Counted from the first letter of the stretch, positions 33,200 to 44,667 are shown. The stretch is DNA of 64,000 nt from Tanypteryx hageni (GCA_028673005.1 CM054117.1:38495064-38559063), one strand, 5' to 3'. The notes: generated from the sequence alone by a model not told the origin. Program-made: numbers and translations.

Positions 33200-33955
33200 G
33201 ACCGCTAAAAATTCGCAATTGTTTAAACATTTTTTTGAGGTTTATGTATTATCGAATGTGCTACGAAGCTGAAATTTTTTTACCGGTAGATTTTGTGAAA
33301 AAACGAAATAAAAAATTATAAAAATTTTGATATTTTAATTTCTATATATACTAGTAGAAGGTGCTTGCATACTGCAAGCATTTCATCGCACCTTAAAAAA
33401 ACATTAATTTTCAGAGAGATATTTCATCATGAGGAATATTTCCTTAATCCTAAAGATTTCTCCTCTGGACGGATTTTTGTTTTTTCATTTTGGAACAATA
33501 ATGAAGTAAAACAATCACTAATTTTTGAAATTTTAGTAATATTATACTTTTCCCACATTGAGTTAATAATGCCACACATTTATGCCAAATTTTAAATTTA
33601 TAGTACAATTAAAAGTGAAATAACATTTATCTAATTTTTTAAATTTAAATAATTTATAACGGCCAAAATAACAATTTTATGGATAAATTGAAATGTTTAT
33701 TCGTTTACATAGATTAACCTCTAAATATTTAAAAAAATTCAGATCCCTAACTTGCGGTGTAGTGTCTAAGCATCTACATATTTGTTTAAATTTTAAGAAT
33801 TTTTAACTGCCAAACAAATTAAAATATCAAAATTTCTATAATCCCTATTTCGTTTTTTTACAAATCCTAACTCTAAAAATAATTTCAGCTCCGTAGCACA
33901 TTCGAAAATACATAAACCTTGAAAATTTGTTTAAACAATTTCGAATTTTTAGCGG
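33200..33955. repeat. Long inverted repeat, ~145-bp arms
   Basis: 33200-33345 and the reverse complement of about 33812-33955 match through CCGCTAAAAATTCG, AATTGTTTAAACA, AGGTTTATGTATT, TCGAATGTGCTACG, AGCTGAAAT, AAAACGAAATA and AAATTTTGATATTTTAATTT. About 465 bp separate the arms, without coding sequence. It may be a MITE or foldback unit. No target duplication was found at the edges. Confidence 0.7.
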
Positions 33956-33999
33956 CCGCATTGTTGAACGTTTTAAGATTTTAGTTTTTCTAGTCGGTT

Positions 34000-34813
34000 T
34001 TGCACAAAATCCTACCTAATAAAAAATTTCGAATGAAGTCACAAAATGTTGATTTTAAAGTTTTATTAATTTTAGATAATGCCCCGGGTCATCCAACAAC
34101 ACTAGGTAACTTGTGTCAAAATGTGAAGGTCGTATTTTTACCGCCCAACACGACTTCATTATTACAGCCTATGGACCAAGGGATTATTTCTACATTCAAG
34201 GCATATTACTTGCGTAAGACTTTTGCACAGGCAATTGAAAAAACAACCGGAGAAAATGCAATGGATTTAATAGAATTTTGGAAGAAATTTAACAAAAAAT
34301 GCAGTAGGAAACATTAATGAAGCGTGGCGTGAAGTTACAGCAAGTAACATGAGAGCTGTTTGGAAAAATAATATTCCTCATTGTGCAAATGATTTCCAAG
34401 GATTTGAGGTTGAAGTGAACGGCACCATAGAAGAAATCAGGCAATTTGGATTAGACCTAGGATTAAAAGAAATAGATAATGGAAGTGTTCAAGAATTGCT
34501 CCAATCTCATGATAATGACCTTAATGATGAAGACCTTCTTAATCTAGAACAAGACTGTGTGTACGATGATCTGGAAGAAGATGAAATTGAAACAGCAACG
34601 AAAGAATTCATGCTAAAAGAACTTAATGAAATGTTTTGTGATTGTGAAGCTTTGAAACAGAAAATAATGTATGCAGATCCTAATGTCGAGCGTGCAATGA
34701 AAGTGCGCAGAGAAATAGAAAATTAAATTCTCTGCTATCGAGTAATGCACCAAGAGAAGATGAAGAAAAATGGGAATCAAACAAGTATCCTCAAATATTT
34801 TGGCAAAAAATAA
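34000..34813 (+). pseudogene. 5'-truncated Tigger transposase (TIGD1-like)
   Basis: Homology begins near 34018 with the DDE_1 domain already under way: VDFKVLLILDNAPGHP (second catalytic Asp), NVKVVFLPPNTTSLLQPMDQ (third Asp), GIISTFKAYYLRKTF. The N-terminal DNA-binding half and first Asp are absent. A one-base frame change near 34290 moves the reading to NAVGNINEAWREV and the frame 34349-34726 with its acidic C-terminal region (NDEDLLNLEQD). The TAA at 34724-34726 is premature: the same frame continues and ends TSILKYFGKK with a stop at 34811-34813, a typical Tigger C-terminus. It belongs to a different Tigger subgroup from the element at 14775-17645. Confidence 0.9.
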
Positions 34814-34959
34814 AACGTTTCATGCATATTTTTGGGCACATGCTGGTGCACTTTAATAAACTTTTAAAACTAAAAACTGCGTTTCATTTATTACAACTTT
34901 ATTTAGATACGTAAAAGAATAAATAATGGATGTAATAAAATCATAATAAAAGGTTTTAA

Positions 34960-35170
34960 TTATAAAGACAAAAATAGTCTGTCTGCCAGTCTGTCTGTCT
35001 GTATGTGATAAATTTTTGTGGGCGCTCTAACTCAAAAACTATTAATCAGGTCAACGCAAAATTTTGTTTAACATTTTTCTAAAAGTTAGCAGATCTGATT
35101 AGTTTTTGGTAAAAATCGGTCGACCGAAAGTGGGTGTTTACTCTTGTCACTTATCCGTTATTTTGAAATA
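34960..35170 (+). repeat. Degenerate dispersed repeat with (TGTC)n
   Basis: GTCTGTCTGCCAGTCTGTCT is followed by AACTCAAAAACTATTAATCA and GGTAAAAATCGGTCGACCGA. This is the 'TCTGTCTG ... add, then flat-function' type of repeat common in arthropods. Only one copy is seen here. Confidence 0.45.
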
Positions 35171-36950
35171 TTTGCTTTAATATTTGATAAATGTAAAAAT
35201 GTACTAGAATAAAAGTTGTAGAAAATTTAAGTTTCTACAACCTTTGTTTGATACATTTTTCCATATAATGCATTGTTTAAGAGATATCTTATATTTTTAG
35301 CTGCCACCACCACGCCACCTACCGAAGACTATTGTTAACAATTGATGCTTAGTTACGTCTTAGTAACGCTCCTTTTTCTTTTCTTAATTGTCAACCGGAA
35401 GTAAATATTGACAACGATCCCAGGGCTAACAACATGTAATTTTCCATATAAATATGGAGAAAGTCATGTGTTGCTCACATCAGTTTATTTTTATAATTTC
35501 ATTGTTTTGACAGTTATCACATTATTTGTACTATTCTCATTGTTCGTGGTGTAATAGAAGTCTCTTTATTTTAATGTGGATATGTATTGACACGAGCGTT
35601 CCTGCGTTTTTTGAAAGGATATTTCTTCTGATAATTGTAAATTTTATTTACCGTAATTATTATTGATAGTAAGTTTTTATTTATCTTGAAAACCTTTTAT
35701 CTTTAATCATTTAAGATTATTCTGAAAACTGTCTTCCCTATGAAAAGGCCATTGAAAACCTCGTTGGTTTCATTCCTACTAATATCTAAATCTGAATTAC
35801 TCTGAACTAGCAGTATATTTTCGTTGATTTTAAGCAATATGAATGGATAAGTCAGTATTTTCATTAATGAAACAAAAGATACTACCAAACTTCTTACCAC
35901 TTATGTACCAAACATTCTTACGTTTGCCACCGAGTTCTCTAATTCTGACTGTCATTCTCTCAACTGTAAAAATATTAAAAGTTAAATATAGAGATCCCCC
36001 ACATAACTCAACAGCTGTTAGACACTTTTGCAACTTTTATGCCCTTCCAATCAGAAATGTTATTATAATTATATTATAGAGTTTATTCATATTAAAGTAT
36101 TAACCATATTAAAGTTGGTTATAAAAATTCATTTTTATATTTTCACTTATTATTATAGTGAGCGTCTATATCGAGGATCTCTCCGGTTAAATGAATACAA
36201 ATATAACAATAATATTTATAAATTAGTTATGAAATGAAAAACTGCTATGAAGCGCAATAGAAAACGACGCGCAAACTTGGTGTGGCCGTATAGTATTTTG
36301 AGCGGTATTATATAAATGAATCAGCGAGCTAAGCGTATAGCTTGTACCAGACTCCGATTAAACGCCTCCCAATCATAGTTCCCTCTAATTTTTTCTATCA
36401 ATGCGCGTAAGAATATCGCTTTGCGCGCCTAAATTGCGCTGTTGCGCGGATAGTCTCCACACTAAAATAATGAATATTACTTTGTGATTTTCACGGGTGA
36501 AGTGGAAAAATAAACAATTGTATGGCAGTTAATAATAATCATTATATTAAATCAATTTTACAAATATGAAAATCGCTTTTTGGATAGCATTCTTGACTGT
36601 TTTAACAAATTTCTTAAAAGAGAAATAATTCCTAAATCACATACTGAAAAGCACTCAAAAAATACTCAAAGATGATTACTGAGCGACTCGGCGAGATCGT
36701 CTCCATTTCCAGTAATATAACATATGTATAAAGACTTTTTTACCTGAAAGCTGTTTTTATTTTGAAATGAAATTTAGAGATAAATGGCCTTAATCCGTCG
36801 AACTTGGATTGTTTTAAAGAAAAATGAATTAAACATATACTTAATTATATTTTTAACAAAATAAGGGATAGTCCCGGGATTCTAACTACTTCTTAAGTCA
36901 AAAATAGTTATTAAGGCATTAATAAAACACTTACTTGAGAAATCCGTCAC
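35171..36950. other. AT-rich intergenic DNA, no supported gene
   Basis: Overlapping frames at 35830-36079 on both strands have no motif. The sequence CATAGTTCCCTCTAATTTTT at 36375-36394 followed by GCGCG-rich sequence resembles one hAT end, but no partner end was found. Confidence 0.4.
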
Positions 36951-36954
36951 GCTG

Positions 36955-37880
36955 TATGAGTGTAGCATATCAATCATGCGCATTTTAAAATTACTTAAAA
37001 TCATCGTGGGAGTTCGGGACTTAAAACAAAGAACGTCTGAGAGAAGGAAATTTAATTTTCCTGCCGTCGATTTTCGAATAGGTCTACAAATCAGTTTTCA
37101 TCGCGAAAATTCGACGCATTTTTAGGTGAAAATCTTTCGGTGTCATATTGATTTTCATCGTTGCCGGTTTCGTCTAATTGCGATGATTGACTGGAAGTAT
37201 TAATTCGCGTCGCATGCGTCCACATATTCACGATATTTCGACGCTGTTTTGAAGTTGAAACAGTACCTTGTTAACTATAAACAATATGATACGATAACAA
37301 AAATAAATAAATTTCCCATTATTCATTTACATAATGCTTATAAGTGTTTTTAAGTCAGATATAGAGGTTTCATTAGCTGATTTTTCAAAAATGATTTTTA
37401 GTACATTTTCTGCGAAAGCCGAATATAAGTTTTGGGGGAGGTTCACTGTCTTGATCTGTGTATTTTTTTCATAGTTTTGTTGTATACAATTGAAATTTGT
37501 TTTCCAATCAAAATTTATTAAAATACGTGGGTCTTATCTGTTGGGGCAATATCTTTGGAATCCTGCAACTAAAGAGAAGCCAAAATTTCAAGAGATGGCG
37601 GTCTGTACAAGAGCTAAACATGGTACAAATTTAGTGGATATAGGATTAGCTGCAGAGGAGTAACCGACATCTTTTTCCAACCCTTTAGTTTCATTTTTAC
37701 CCCCACAAGAAAAGCATTATATCTGTGCAAAACATTATAAATTCGAATTTGACGCGTATTCGAAAATCGACGGTAAGAAAATAATTTTTCATTCTTTTAG
37801 GCGTTGTTTGGTTCAAGTCTCATATTCGTGCGACGATTTTAAGTAATTTTAAAATGCGATTGAAAGTTATGCTGCATTGA
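36955..37880. mobile_element. Inverted-repeat element, ~0.9 kb
   Basis: The reverse complement of about 36962-37085 and 37750-37862 share ATTCGAAAATCGACGG, then a ~50-bp variable stretch, then CGATTTTAAGTAATTTTAAA and ATGCG. The outer ends are weakly similar (TATGCTaCA / TATGCTgCA). The interior of about 650 bp has no coding capacity. A third, single arm exists at 19170-19265. No target duplication identified. Confidence 0.6.
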
Positions 37881-38569
37881 TTCTCCTTAATGCCACCCCC
37901 GTACAAAATATACGAAGACTTCAAAAGCACGTACTGACGCACGCAGCTTCACGCAAGAACTATAACAAGATTTACGTAGAACCAATGCGCTAATTTAGCA
38001 TTATGACTGAAATGCAGACCCTGTATGTGAATGCATAAAATTAAACGATTTCTGATAGTTCAATTCCAGAAAAATGTTTATTCGCAATGTATGCAAACGC
38101 ATGATCTTATTCGGAATTAAAAAACTCGCTACAATGCAATAGCCAAGATGATAAATACTTTATATCCTACTCAAGCAGAAAAAGTGTAATCAATGATGAC
38201 CACAAAAACAAATAAGTATTTCCCGTTATAAAGCAAAACTTGCGTATAAAAAATAATGTTCACTCTTCCAAGTCGAACTGAAACTCATTCGGACCAAAAT
38301 AAATAAAAATACCGCCAATAATATAACTAACCACGGAAGGATTTCAGACCATTTCATAAACCGATTTTCGACTTTTTCCCTTCCGTACTGCCTTCGCAGC
38401 TAACTACGTCATTCGGCATCGCCCTTTCTTTTCTCTCTCAATCTCACTCCCTCGCGCAATTCTCATATTGTTATCAGTAATTCCCAGAGATGTCTAAAGC
38501 CCCTCCTTCCTCGTTAGTGTCTTAGCCACGGCCACGGTTTAGTATGCGGGGTCCAAAAACTCATGGGAA
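37881..38569. other. Intergenic DNA, nothing recognised
   Basis: No supported feature. Confidence 0.4.
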
Positions 38570-38900
38570 ATAATTAAAGGGAAGGAGATGGTGTATCAGG
38601 AGGAGAGAGGGGCGGTGGAGACGTGGGCTCGCCAGCTCCAGCCCCGGGGGCATCTCTCAATGCCTTCTCCCGCCCACTCATACCGCACACGTCCCTTCAC
38701 CCGCCCCCCCCCCCCCCCCCTGTCCCAAACCCCACCCTGCAAAACCTTCTGCCCTGAGGAAATGGAGGGGTGTCGAGCCTCTCCCCTTGCTCCCCCTTCC
38801 CTCGGAGAATACAGAAACCGATCCCCACACCCGTCTCCACACAGCATCCTACCTATCGATGCGAATCGCTCCGAATCAGCCGTTGAAATCTCCATAGTTG
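38570..38900. repeat. GC-rich low-complexity block with a 17-base C run
   Basis: Purine-rich at 38575-38630, then pyrimidine-rich to about 38870, with C17 at 38704-38720 (G17 on the minus strand, a potential quadruplex). Overlapping frames on both strands arise from the biased composition. Confidence 0.7.
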
Positions 38901-39167
38901 GCTCTTAACTCGGCTATGAATTAACAAAATAACTGCAACAATAGGAAACTAAAGGAATTTGAATGGAAAATGATGATAAAATGTCTCTTTATATAAGAGA
39001 GATAGAATGTAAAAACTCTTTCCAGGAGGAGTGTAGAGTGTAATTGAAAAAATAAACGCAACATACGAAGTTTACGAAGAAATGTAGTGCGAAGCTGCAA
39101 GATATAAACTATTCAAAGACTGGCATATGCACATAAACACTATACAAGGGTTACAGAAGAGAGAAAT
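38901..39167. other. Short intergenic stretch, nothing recognised
   Basis: No supported feature. Confidence 0.4.
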
Positions 39168-39925
39168 GGGACAGTTCGGCGCGACCGATTCGGCGACGGG
39201 ACAACTCGGCGACGGGACAATTCGGCGACGGGACAATTCCGCGCCGGGACGATTCGGCGCCTGTAGGGAAAAGCAACAACTTTTACTTTGGTTGTAGTTG
39301 GGGGTTGGATTCGTTCTATTTAATCCCCCCGGGCTGGGTTGAATGGTTGGGGGTTGGATTCGTTCTACTTCCTCCCCCGGGTCCCGGGTTGGATTGATGT
39401 TTGGTGGTTGGATTCTTTCTATTTCCTCACCGTGGGTTTGGTTGTGAGGTTGAGGGTTGGATTCTTTCTATTTTCTCCCTCCGGATTGGATTGAGAGTTT
39501 GGGGGTTGGATTCGTTCTATTTAATCCCCCCGGGTTAGGTTGAGAGGTTGGGGGTTGGATTCTTTTTATTTTCTCCTCCCGGGTTGGGTTGAGTGTTTGG
39601 GGGTTGAATTCGTTCTATTTCCTCTCCCGGGTTGAGTTGAGAGGTTGGGGATTAAATTCTTTCTATTTCCTCCCCACGGGTTGGGTTGAGTGTTTGGGGG
39701 TTGGATTCTTTCTATTTCCTTCCCATGGGTTGGGTTGTGTTTCGGGGTCGGATTCTTTCTATTTCCTCCTCCGGGTTGGGTTGAGTGTTTGGGGCCTGGA
39801 TTCGTTCCATTTCCTCCCCACAGGTTGGATTGGATTGAAAGGTTGGTGCTTAGATTTGTCTTGCTGGCACCGAACTGTCCCGTCGCCGAATTGTACGTTG
39901 CGAATCGGTCGCGACGAACAGTCCT
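39168..39925. mobile_element. Minisatellite enclosed by terminal inverted repeats
   Basis: The left end GGGACAGTTCGGCGCGACCG, extended by GATTCGGC, pairs with the reverse-complemented right end AGGACTGTTCGTCGCGACCG, extended by GATTCGCA. Inside the left end a 17-bp unit, CGGCGACGGGACAATTC, repeats four to five times, and one or two units lie at the right end in inverse orientation. Between them are about eleven tandem copies of a ~49-50-bp unit containing GGGGGTTGGATTC, TTCTATTTCCTCC and GGGTTGGGTTGAG (about 39300-39860). Because the unit length is often a multiple of three, both strands show repetitive open frames; I do not regard these as genes. Confidence 0.8.
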
Positions 39926-40029
39926 ATACCAACAGAAGGGACGATTTAAAAAATCTAATAAGCATATACTTAAAAATAACATGCACAATCACTCGGGTTA
40001 ACGGGTAGTTACACAGATCTTCCCTTTCA

Positions 40030-42428
40030 AATCGTCTATCAGCTGAAACCTTTTCCTACCTCTTTCCCTTTTTCCATCTTGTTTTCCTTCTACCAGGTCT
40101 TTAATCATACTCTCTCTCTCCTCAGGTAATGTCTAACCCAGTGTGCCTTCCTCTTTCTAATTGTCTGTATAACCATTCGCTTCTCTCCTACTTTTCGTAG
40201 CACTTCATCGTTTTTCGTCCTATCTGTCCATTCTATCTTCAGTATTCTCCTCCAAATCCACATTTCAACACTTTTCAAGTATTTGATTTTATTTTTCCTT
40301 AGCATCCATGTCCCTGCCCCATACAAAGTTATACTCCATATATAGCATTTTATGAACTTCTTGGGGATATCTTCCCTTATATCCCCGTAAGTAGGTGTTT
40401 CTTTCTTCTGAAAGCCGCTTTTGATTTTCCTATTCTAGTCGTGATCTCATCCGTACATTTTGCTTCTCTTGTTATGATGCTTCCAAGGTATTTATAGTCT
40501 GAAACTTGTTCTAGAGGCTTTCCTCCAAAGCTTATGTTCAGATTCTCTTCTTTGCCCGATATTCGAAAGACCTTGGATTTCTCTGAATTTATATCCGTGC
40601 CATATTTTCTACCTGTTATTACTAGTCAACTTTTCATTTTCTGGAGTTCCTCTTCCTTTCTTGCTAGAAGTACTTGATCATCCGCATATTTTACTGTAAT
40701 TATAATCCATCCTCCAATTTTGATATCTCCTGTGCCTTCTAATGCTTCTTGCATTAGACTTTCTCCATATACATATATTGAATAGGGTCGGTGATAGGCA
40801 GCAGCCTTGTCTTTCTCCTCTACCAATATTTACTCCGCAGGTGTCTGCATTCTCCAACCTGACCTTTACAACTTGATTTACATATTTTTTTATTTTATTT
40901 TTTAATTTATTTCCATGCTGCCCCTAAACAGCCGTAATCGGCCTTTTACAAGGGGCTCATTAACATAATAACAAGGACTATCACAAACATCCATGCCCTA
41001 GGTGAAGAAAAACCCACCTAGGCGGGATTCGAACCTGCGACCTTCGGATTGGCAGGCGAGGACGTTACCCCGCCACCACCGAGGCTGATCGGTCTTCTGT
41101 CTTTCCAGTCTACACCTATATCCTTTAATATCTTCATAAATTTACTCTATCAAAGGCCAGTCTACGAAACATACGCAGATATCTTGACTGTACTCTATTG
41201 CCCTTTCTGGTATGATTCTAACTACCCCTATAGCATCTCTAGTTACTCGTCATTTTCTGAAACCGAATTGATCTTCCCCTAACATTTCCTCTTCCTTTTT
41301 CTCCAGCCTTTTATTAAGAATACAGGTGATGATCTTCGAAGTGTCTGACAGAAGGCTTATCGTTTTGTAGTCTTTACACTGCATTGCCTTCGGCTTCTTC
41401 TTTAGAGGGATCATTGTTACTTCTAGGAAATCCCGAGGCCACTCTCCTGTGTCGTAAATCTTATTAATTAATTTCGTGATCGTTTTTAGTCCTTCTGATC
41501 CCATGACTTTAAGTACCTCAGCCGATATTCCATCGCTGCCTGTGGCTTTCCCTTTATTTAGTTCCACTATCGCTTTTTCTACTTCGCTATCCATAATACT
41601 TGGTCCTAAGTTGTCTTCTTCAATGTTTTCCTCATCTTCCATTTCTATTTTTGTCAATCCTGCCTGCTTGCTGTATAGTTCCTTAATGTATTCTTCCCAT
41701 ACCTATGCTAAATCCTTTGTTTCTGAGACTATCTTCCCATCCCTATTCATAATTCCTTTACCACGAATTCCATTAGACTTCTTATCTTCTAATTCCAGTG
41801 TCTTAGCATACATCATATCGTACCGTCCTAACGTCTCCATTTGTTGTATTACATCACATTTTTCTTTTATCCAATTTTCTCTAGCTTTATCTTTTACCCT
41901 TCTCAACTCATTGTTTATATGTCTATAGTTGGCTCTACCTTCTTCACTGTTAACGTTTTTCCATTTTCGTCTCTCATCCATTTTCTTCAGCATTTCCTTC
42001 GTGATCCATGGTTTTCTGATTTTCTTCTCTTGTTTTCCAATCTCTTTATCCAAGGTATCCTTGATACTGGTTATAATTTCTTCCCATTCAATATTCAAGG
42101 TCTTTGGTTTGTTTTCCAAATTTCTTAGGCGATCTTCCAACTTCATGCTGAATACATCCTGCCTTTCTTTTAGTTTTTATAGGTCCCAAATTCGTCTTTC
42201 TCTTCTCGTTTTTCTTATTTGTTTGAGATTTGTACTTACGTCAACTATTAGAAGGCTGTGATCTGAATCAATGTCTGCTCCTGGTAATGCCTTGGCGGTC
42301 TGTATGCTGTTCCTGAATCTTTGTTTTACTAGGATGTAATCTATTTGGCATCTCATTCTATTTACTGGGCTTTTCCATGTGTATAACCTTCATTTATGGT
42401 TTTTGAACCATGAATTAGTCACTACAAG
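40030..42428 (-). pseudogene. Endonuclease-reverse transcriptase pseudogene of a LINE
   Basis: From 5' to 3': the endonuclease C-terminus with CQIDYILVKQRFRNS and GADIDSDHSLLIVDV (SDH motif) at about 42350-42240; a linker (42146-41703) with RRKWKNVNSEEGRANYRHIN; the reverse transcriptase with AIVELNKGKATGSDGISAEV, MIPLKKKPKAMQCKDYKTIS and EDQFGFRK (41657-41250). After the SINE comes GERQGCCLSP in a shifted frame, then the catalytic KYADDQVLLA at about 40690-40660. The C-terminal region (40326-40105) is YGAGTWMLRKNKIKYLKSVE, WIWRRILKIEWTDRTKN and RKVGEKRMVIQTIRKRKAHW. Frames change several times, and the FVDxxxAFDRV motif is damaged near 41160. This resembles EN-type LINEs annotated in insects as RTE- or jockey-like; I cannot fix the clade. 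Confidence 0.9.
40886..41085 (-). mobile_element. tRNA-derived SINE inserted in the LINE
   Basis: On the minus strand it starts GCCTCGGTGGTGGCGGGGTA (A-box region), followed by CTGCCAATCCGAAGGTCGCA and GGTTCGAATCCCGCCTAGG (box B). A body with GCCGATTACGGCTGTTTAGG follows, then an A/T-rich tail ending near 40886. It splits the reverse transcriptase frame between DWKDRRPI and VNQVVKVRLENAD; about four LINE codons seem lost at the junction, and I see no clean target duplication. Confidence 0.85.
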
Positions 42429-42429
42429 G

Positions 42430-42679
42430 TATATATAAATATATATATATATATAACAACTTACGGAAAAGGAAAGGTAAAATAGATATATGGATGTCAA
42501 CAAGGTGTTGGGATGAGGAAACCCAGTGAGCACTCACCAATCAGACGACTTCAGGTTGGCGAGGCCCCGGGGATGTCGAAGCGACACACGTAAAATAACA
42601 CAAAAACACAGAAACATCACAAACGTAAAGCTTTCGGAACTACTCCTTCTTCAGCTACATCCCAACACCTTGTTGACAT

Positions 42680-42690
<11 letters not shown>
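42430..42690. mobile_element. Second Penelope-like hairpin fragment
   Basis: Arms 42486-42515 and 42658-42687 are perfect 30-bp reverse complements (core GGATGTCAACAAGGTGTTGG). Just inside the right arm, the minus strand reads GCTGAAGAAGGAGTAGTTCC then GAAAGC, the same CTGAAGA ... CGAAA hammerhead-like arrangement as at 29673-29707. The 140-nt loop is longer than in the first hairpin. An AT microsatellite follows directly. Confidence 0.55.

Positions 42691-42731
<41 letters not shown>
42684..42731. repeat. (AT)n microsatellite
   Basis: Uninterrupted AT dinucleotides overlapping the end of the hairpin's right arm. A shorter AT run lies at 42430-42455. Confidence 0.95.
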
Positions 42732-43173
42732 CCAAAAATGTTCCTGCAATTTTATATTCGAAGACTGGTTTGAGAAGTGCCTCTTTTACCAAGCGAGAAT
42801 CTACCTTGAGAAAATTTAGCGTTAAGTTCCTATCTTCTCAGACAACGCTGCGAGACATTTTTTATTTCTTGTGGAAGGCCATTCCAACGTAAAAGGAACG
42901 TCCCTACAGTCTGATATAAATCCAAAGGAAGAGATGAACAGATTATGAACCAAGCGATCATTGCCACTTTCAACAAACCTAACAACATATGTTTTTAAAG
43001 AAATATACATTAACTCTTACGCATGTATGGTGAATGCTGTAATTCCCATAAAAAACGAAAAGTGATTAATGCCATCGAGGTATTATAGTAATAGACGTAA
43101 AATTTCCGATGATAGATACTTAAGCCAACTGTACTCCATAATTTCAAGGGCAGTCCAAGCAATCACGCCTAAG

Positions 43174-43176
<3 letters not shown>
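42732..43176. other. Intergenic DNA between microsatellites
   Basis: No supported feature; short frames on either strand lack motifs. Confidence 0.4.

Positions 43177-43242
<66 letters not shown>
43177..43242. repeat. (AT)n microsatellite
   Basis: About 66 bp of uninterrupted dinucleotide. It gives poly-Ile-Tyr frames on both strands. Confidence 0.95.
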
Positions 43243-43244
<2 letters not shown>

Positions 43245-44392
43245 CCCAGTTGAACATAAATGTTTCAAGGAAGGATCCAAAGATCAATAGGGACAGGAAA
43301 TGGAAGAGTCATTTACCACTAGGAAGAATTAGTTAATCAGGAATTTGTGAAACTTCTGGAATCCGTTGACAAAAATGGAGAAAACTATTCAGGGCCTGGA
43401 AAGTCACTAACAACCGAGATTTATAAAAGGTCCTTAAAATAGGGGACTAACCGAAAGAGAAAAAATAAAAGAATGATTCATTTATAAAAGGGAGCATCAA
43501 ATCTAGGTAAAATGCTGACTCTGGCTTAGCTCTATAAAGAAACTAATAATATTTAAAGATGAAAATTAAATCAAATTATTTTTATCAGTTTCTTCCTACT
43601 CCCTTCAAATAACGTTCCCTCGACAATCACCATTCCCATGGTCTCAATCTGCCTGCTAGATTATTCGTGGTAAAATAACTTCAATTTAATTATATTTTAT
43701 TTTCTCTTCCTTGTTCCCCGTCTGCCCGTTTCAATGTTTACTTCTGCCCGACTCAATAGTCCGACAATTGACGTTTCGTATTAAATTAATGTTAGTAGAC
43801 TCGCGTTAGTCAGATCTCACAGATTTGAGCACTGAATCCTGTTATTATTCCTATTACTACATTCATTTGCCAAACGTAATTCTAATTCTAAGTTTGCATA
43901 GTAGAAATTAAATAAGGACTAAAATGTGAATTGATAATTGAGAATTAATGGTCTGTATTATAATGCCACTGATTTTAAATTACGATGTAAGCTTACGATG
44001 ATATCATAATCCTAAAAAAATGAAATTTCAGCAAAATTTGAAAAATATTTTAAGTCGTATTTCGTAGTTTTTGGAGAAATTTTTAACCCTTTTCAATTAT
44101 TAAACACAATGAACAAAAGAATTGAGATATGAATTGACGGAATTGTAGAAACAGTAAGACCAACTAGCAAAGAATAAAATATAATGACGTCATACGTATT
44201 TCGCGATTTTTTTATCCGGATACGTCCTAAAAGGCACGGATGGTGGCGCTATATTCCTGACACACAAAATATCCTATTTTCGATCAAATGAGAAATAATC
44301 TGCGAGGACTCGAGCGTGGCTCAAATGTTGTTGCCTTTGAGATCGCGTTGGTTTACTTAAGAGTTTAGGTCGTGGTGTATGTATGGTGATTT
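43243..44392. other. AT-rich intergenic DNA, nothing recognised
   Basis: No supported feature. Confidence 0.45.
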
Positions 44393-44400
44393 ATTTTAAG

Positions 44401-44659
44401 CACGCACGTACTCAGAAATTTACTTCGGGGGGAGTCTGAGATCGAAAACCAATTTCCAGCAATTGATTAAATAAAAGTCCTTTTCAAATAATATAAAATT
44501 TATAGCGTTTTTAGTTCTCATAACTCAACGCAGCAAGTGGCAGCGTAACAAGAGGCAACGTAGTAAGTTTGTAGCGTGGTTATCGCAGATTCCACAAATG
44601 TCTGTAGAAGGACGAAGGGGGTCCGGATCCCCCGGGCTCTGCCCCTGGGTACGCCCTTG
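44401..44659. mobile_element. hAT MITE, GGGCGTACCCAG type
   Basis: The reverse-complemented right end CAAGGGCGTACCCAG pairs with the left end CACGCACGTACTCAG. Inside, the left has CTTCGGGGGGAGTC and the right AGGGGGTCCGGATCCCC, as expected of this end type. Flanks are ATTTTAAG (44393-44400) and ATTTTAAT (44660-44667), an 8-bp duplication with one mismatch. 259 bp, no coding sequence. Confidence 0.8.
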
Positions 44660-44667
44660 ATTTTAAT

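Larger units (their letters stand above)
40020..42428 (-). mobile_element. 5'-truncated non-LTR retrotransposon (LINE)
   Basis: The element is read on the minus strand. Its 5' end is lost within the endonuclease at about 42428, next to an AT microsatellite, and it ends near 40020. A SINE interrupts it at 40886-41085. Truncation at the 5' end is normal for target-primed insertion. Confidence 0.9.

Noticed and set aside
36375..36470. Possible hAT left end (CATAGTTCCCTCTAATTTTT with GCGCG-rich sequence)
   Set aside because: No matching right end or 8-bp duplication was found, so a one-ended call is too weak.
39566..40008. Repetitive frames of 139-140 codons on both strands
   Set aside because: The ~50-bp minisatellite unit is often a multiple of three, so any frame without a stop in one unit stays open; both strands are open at once.
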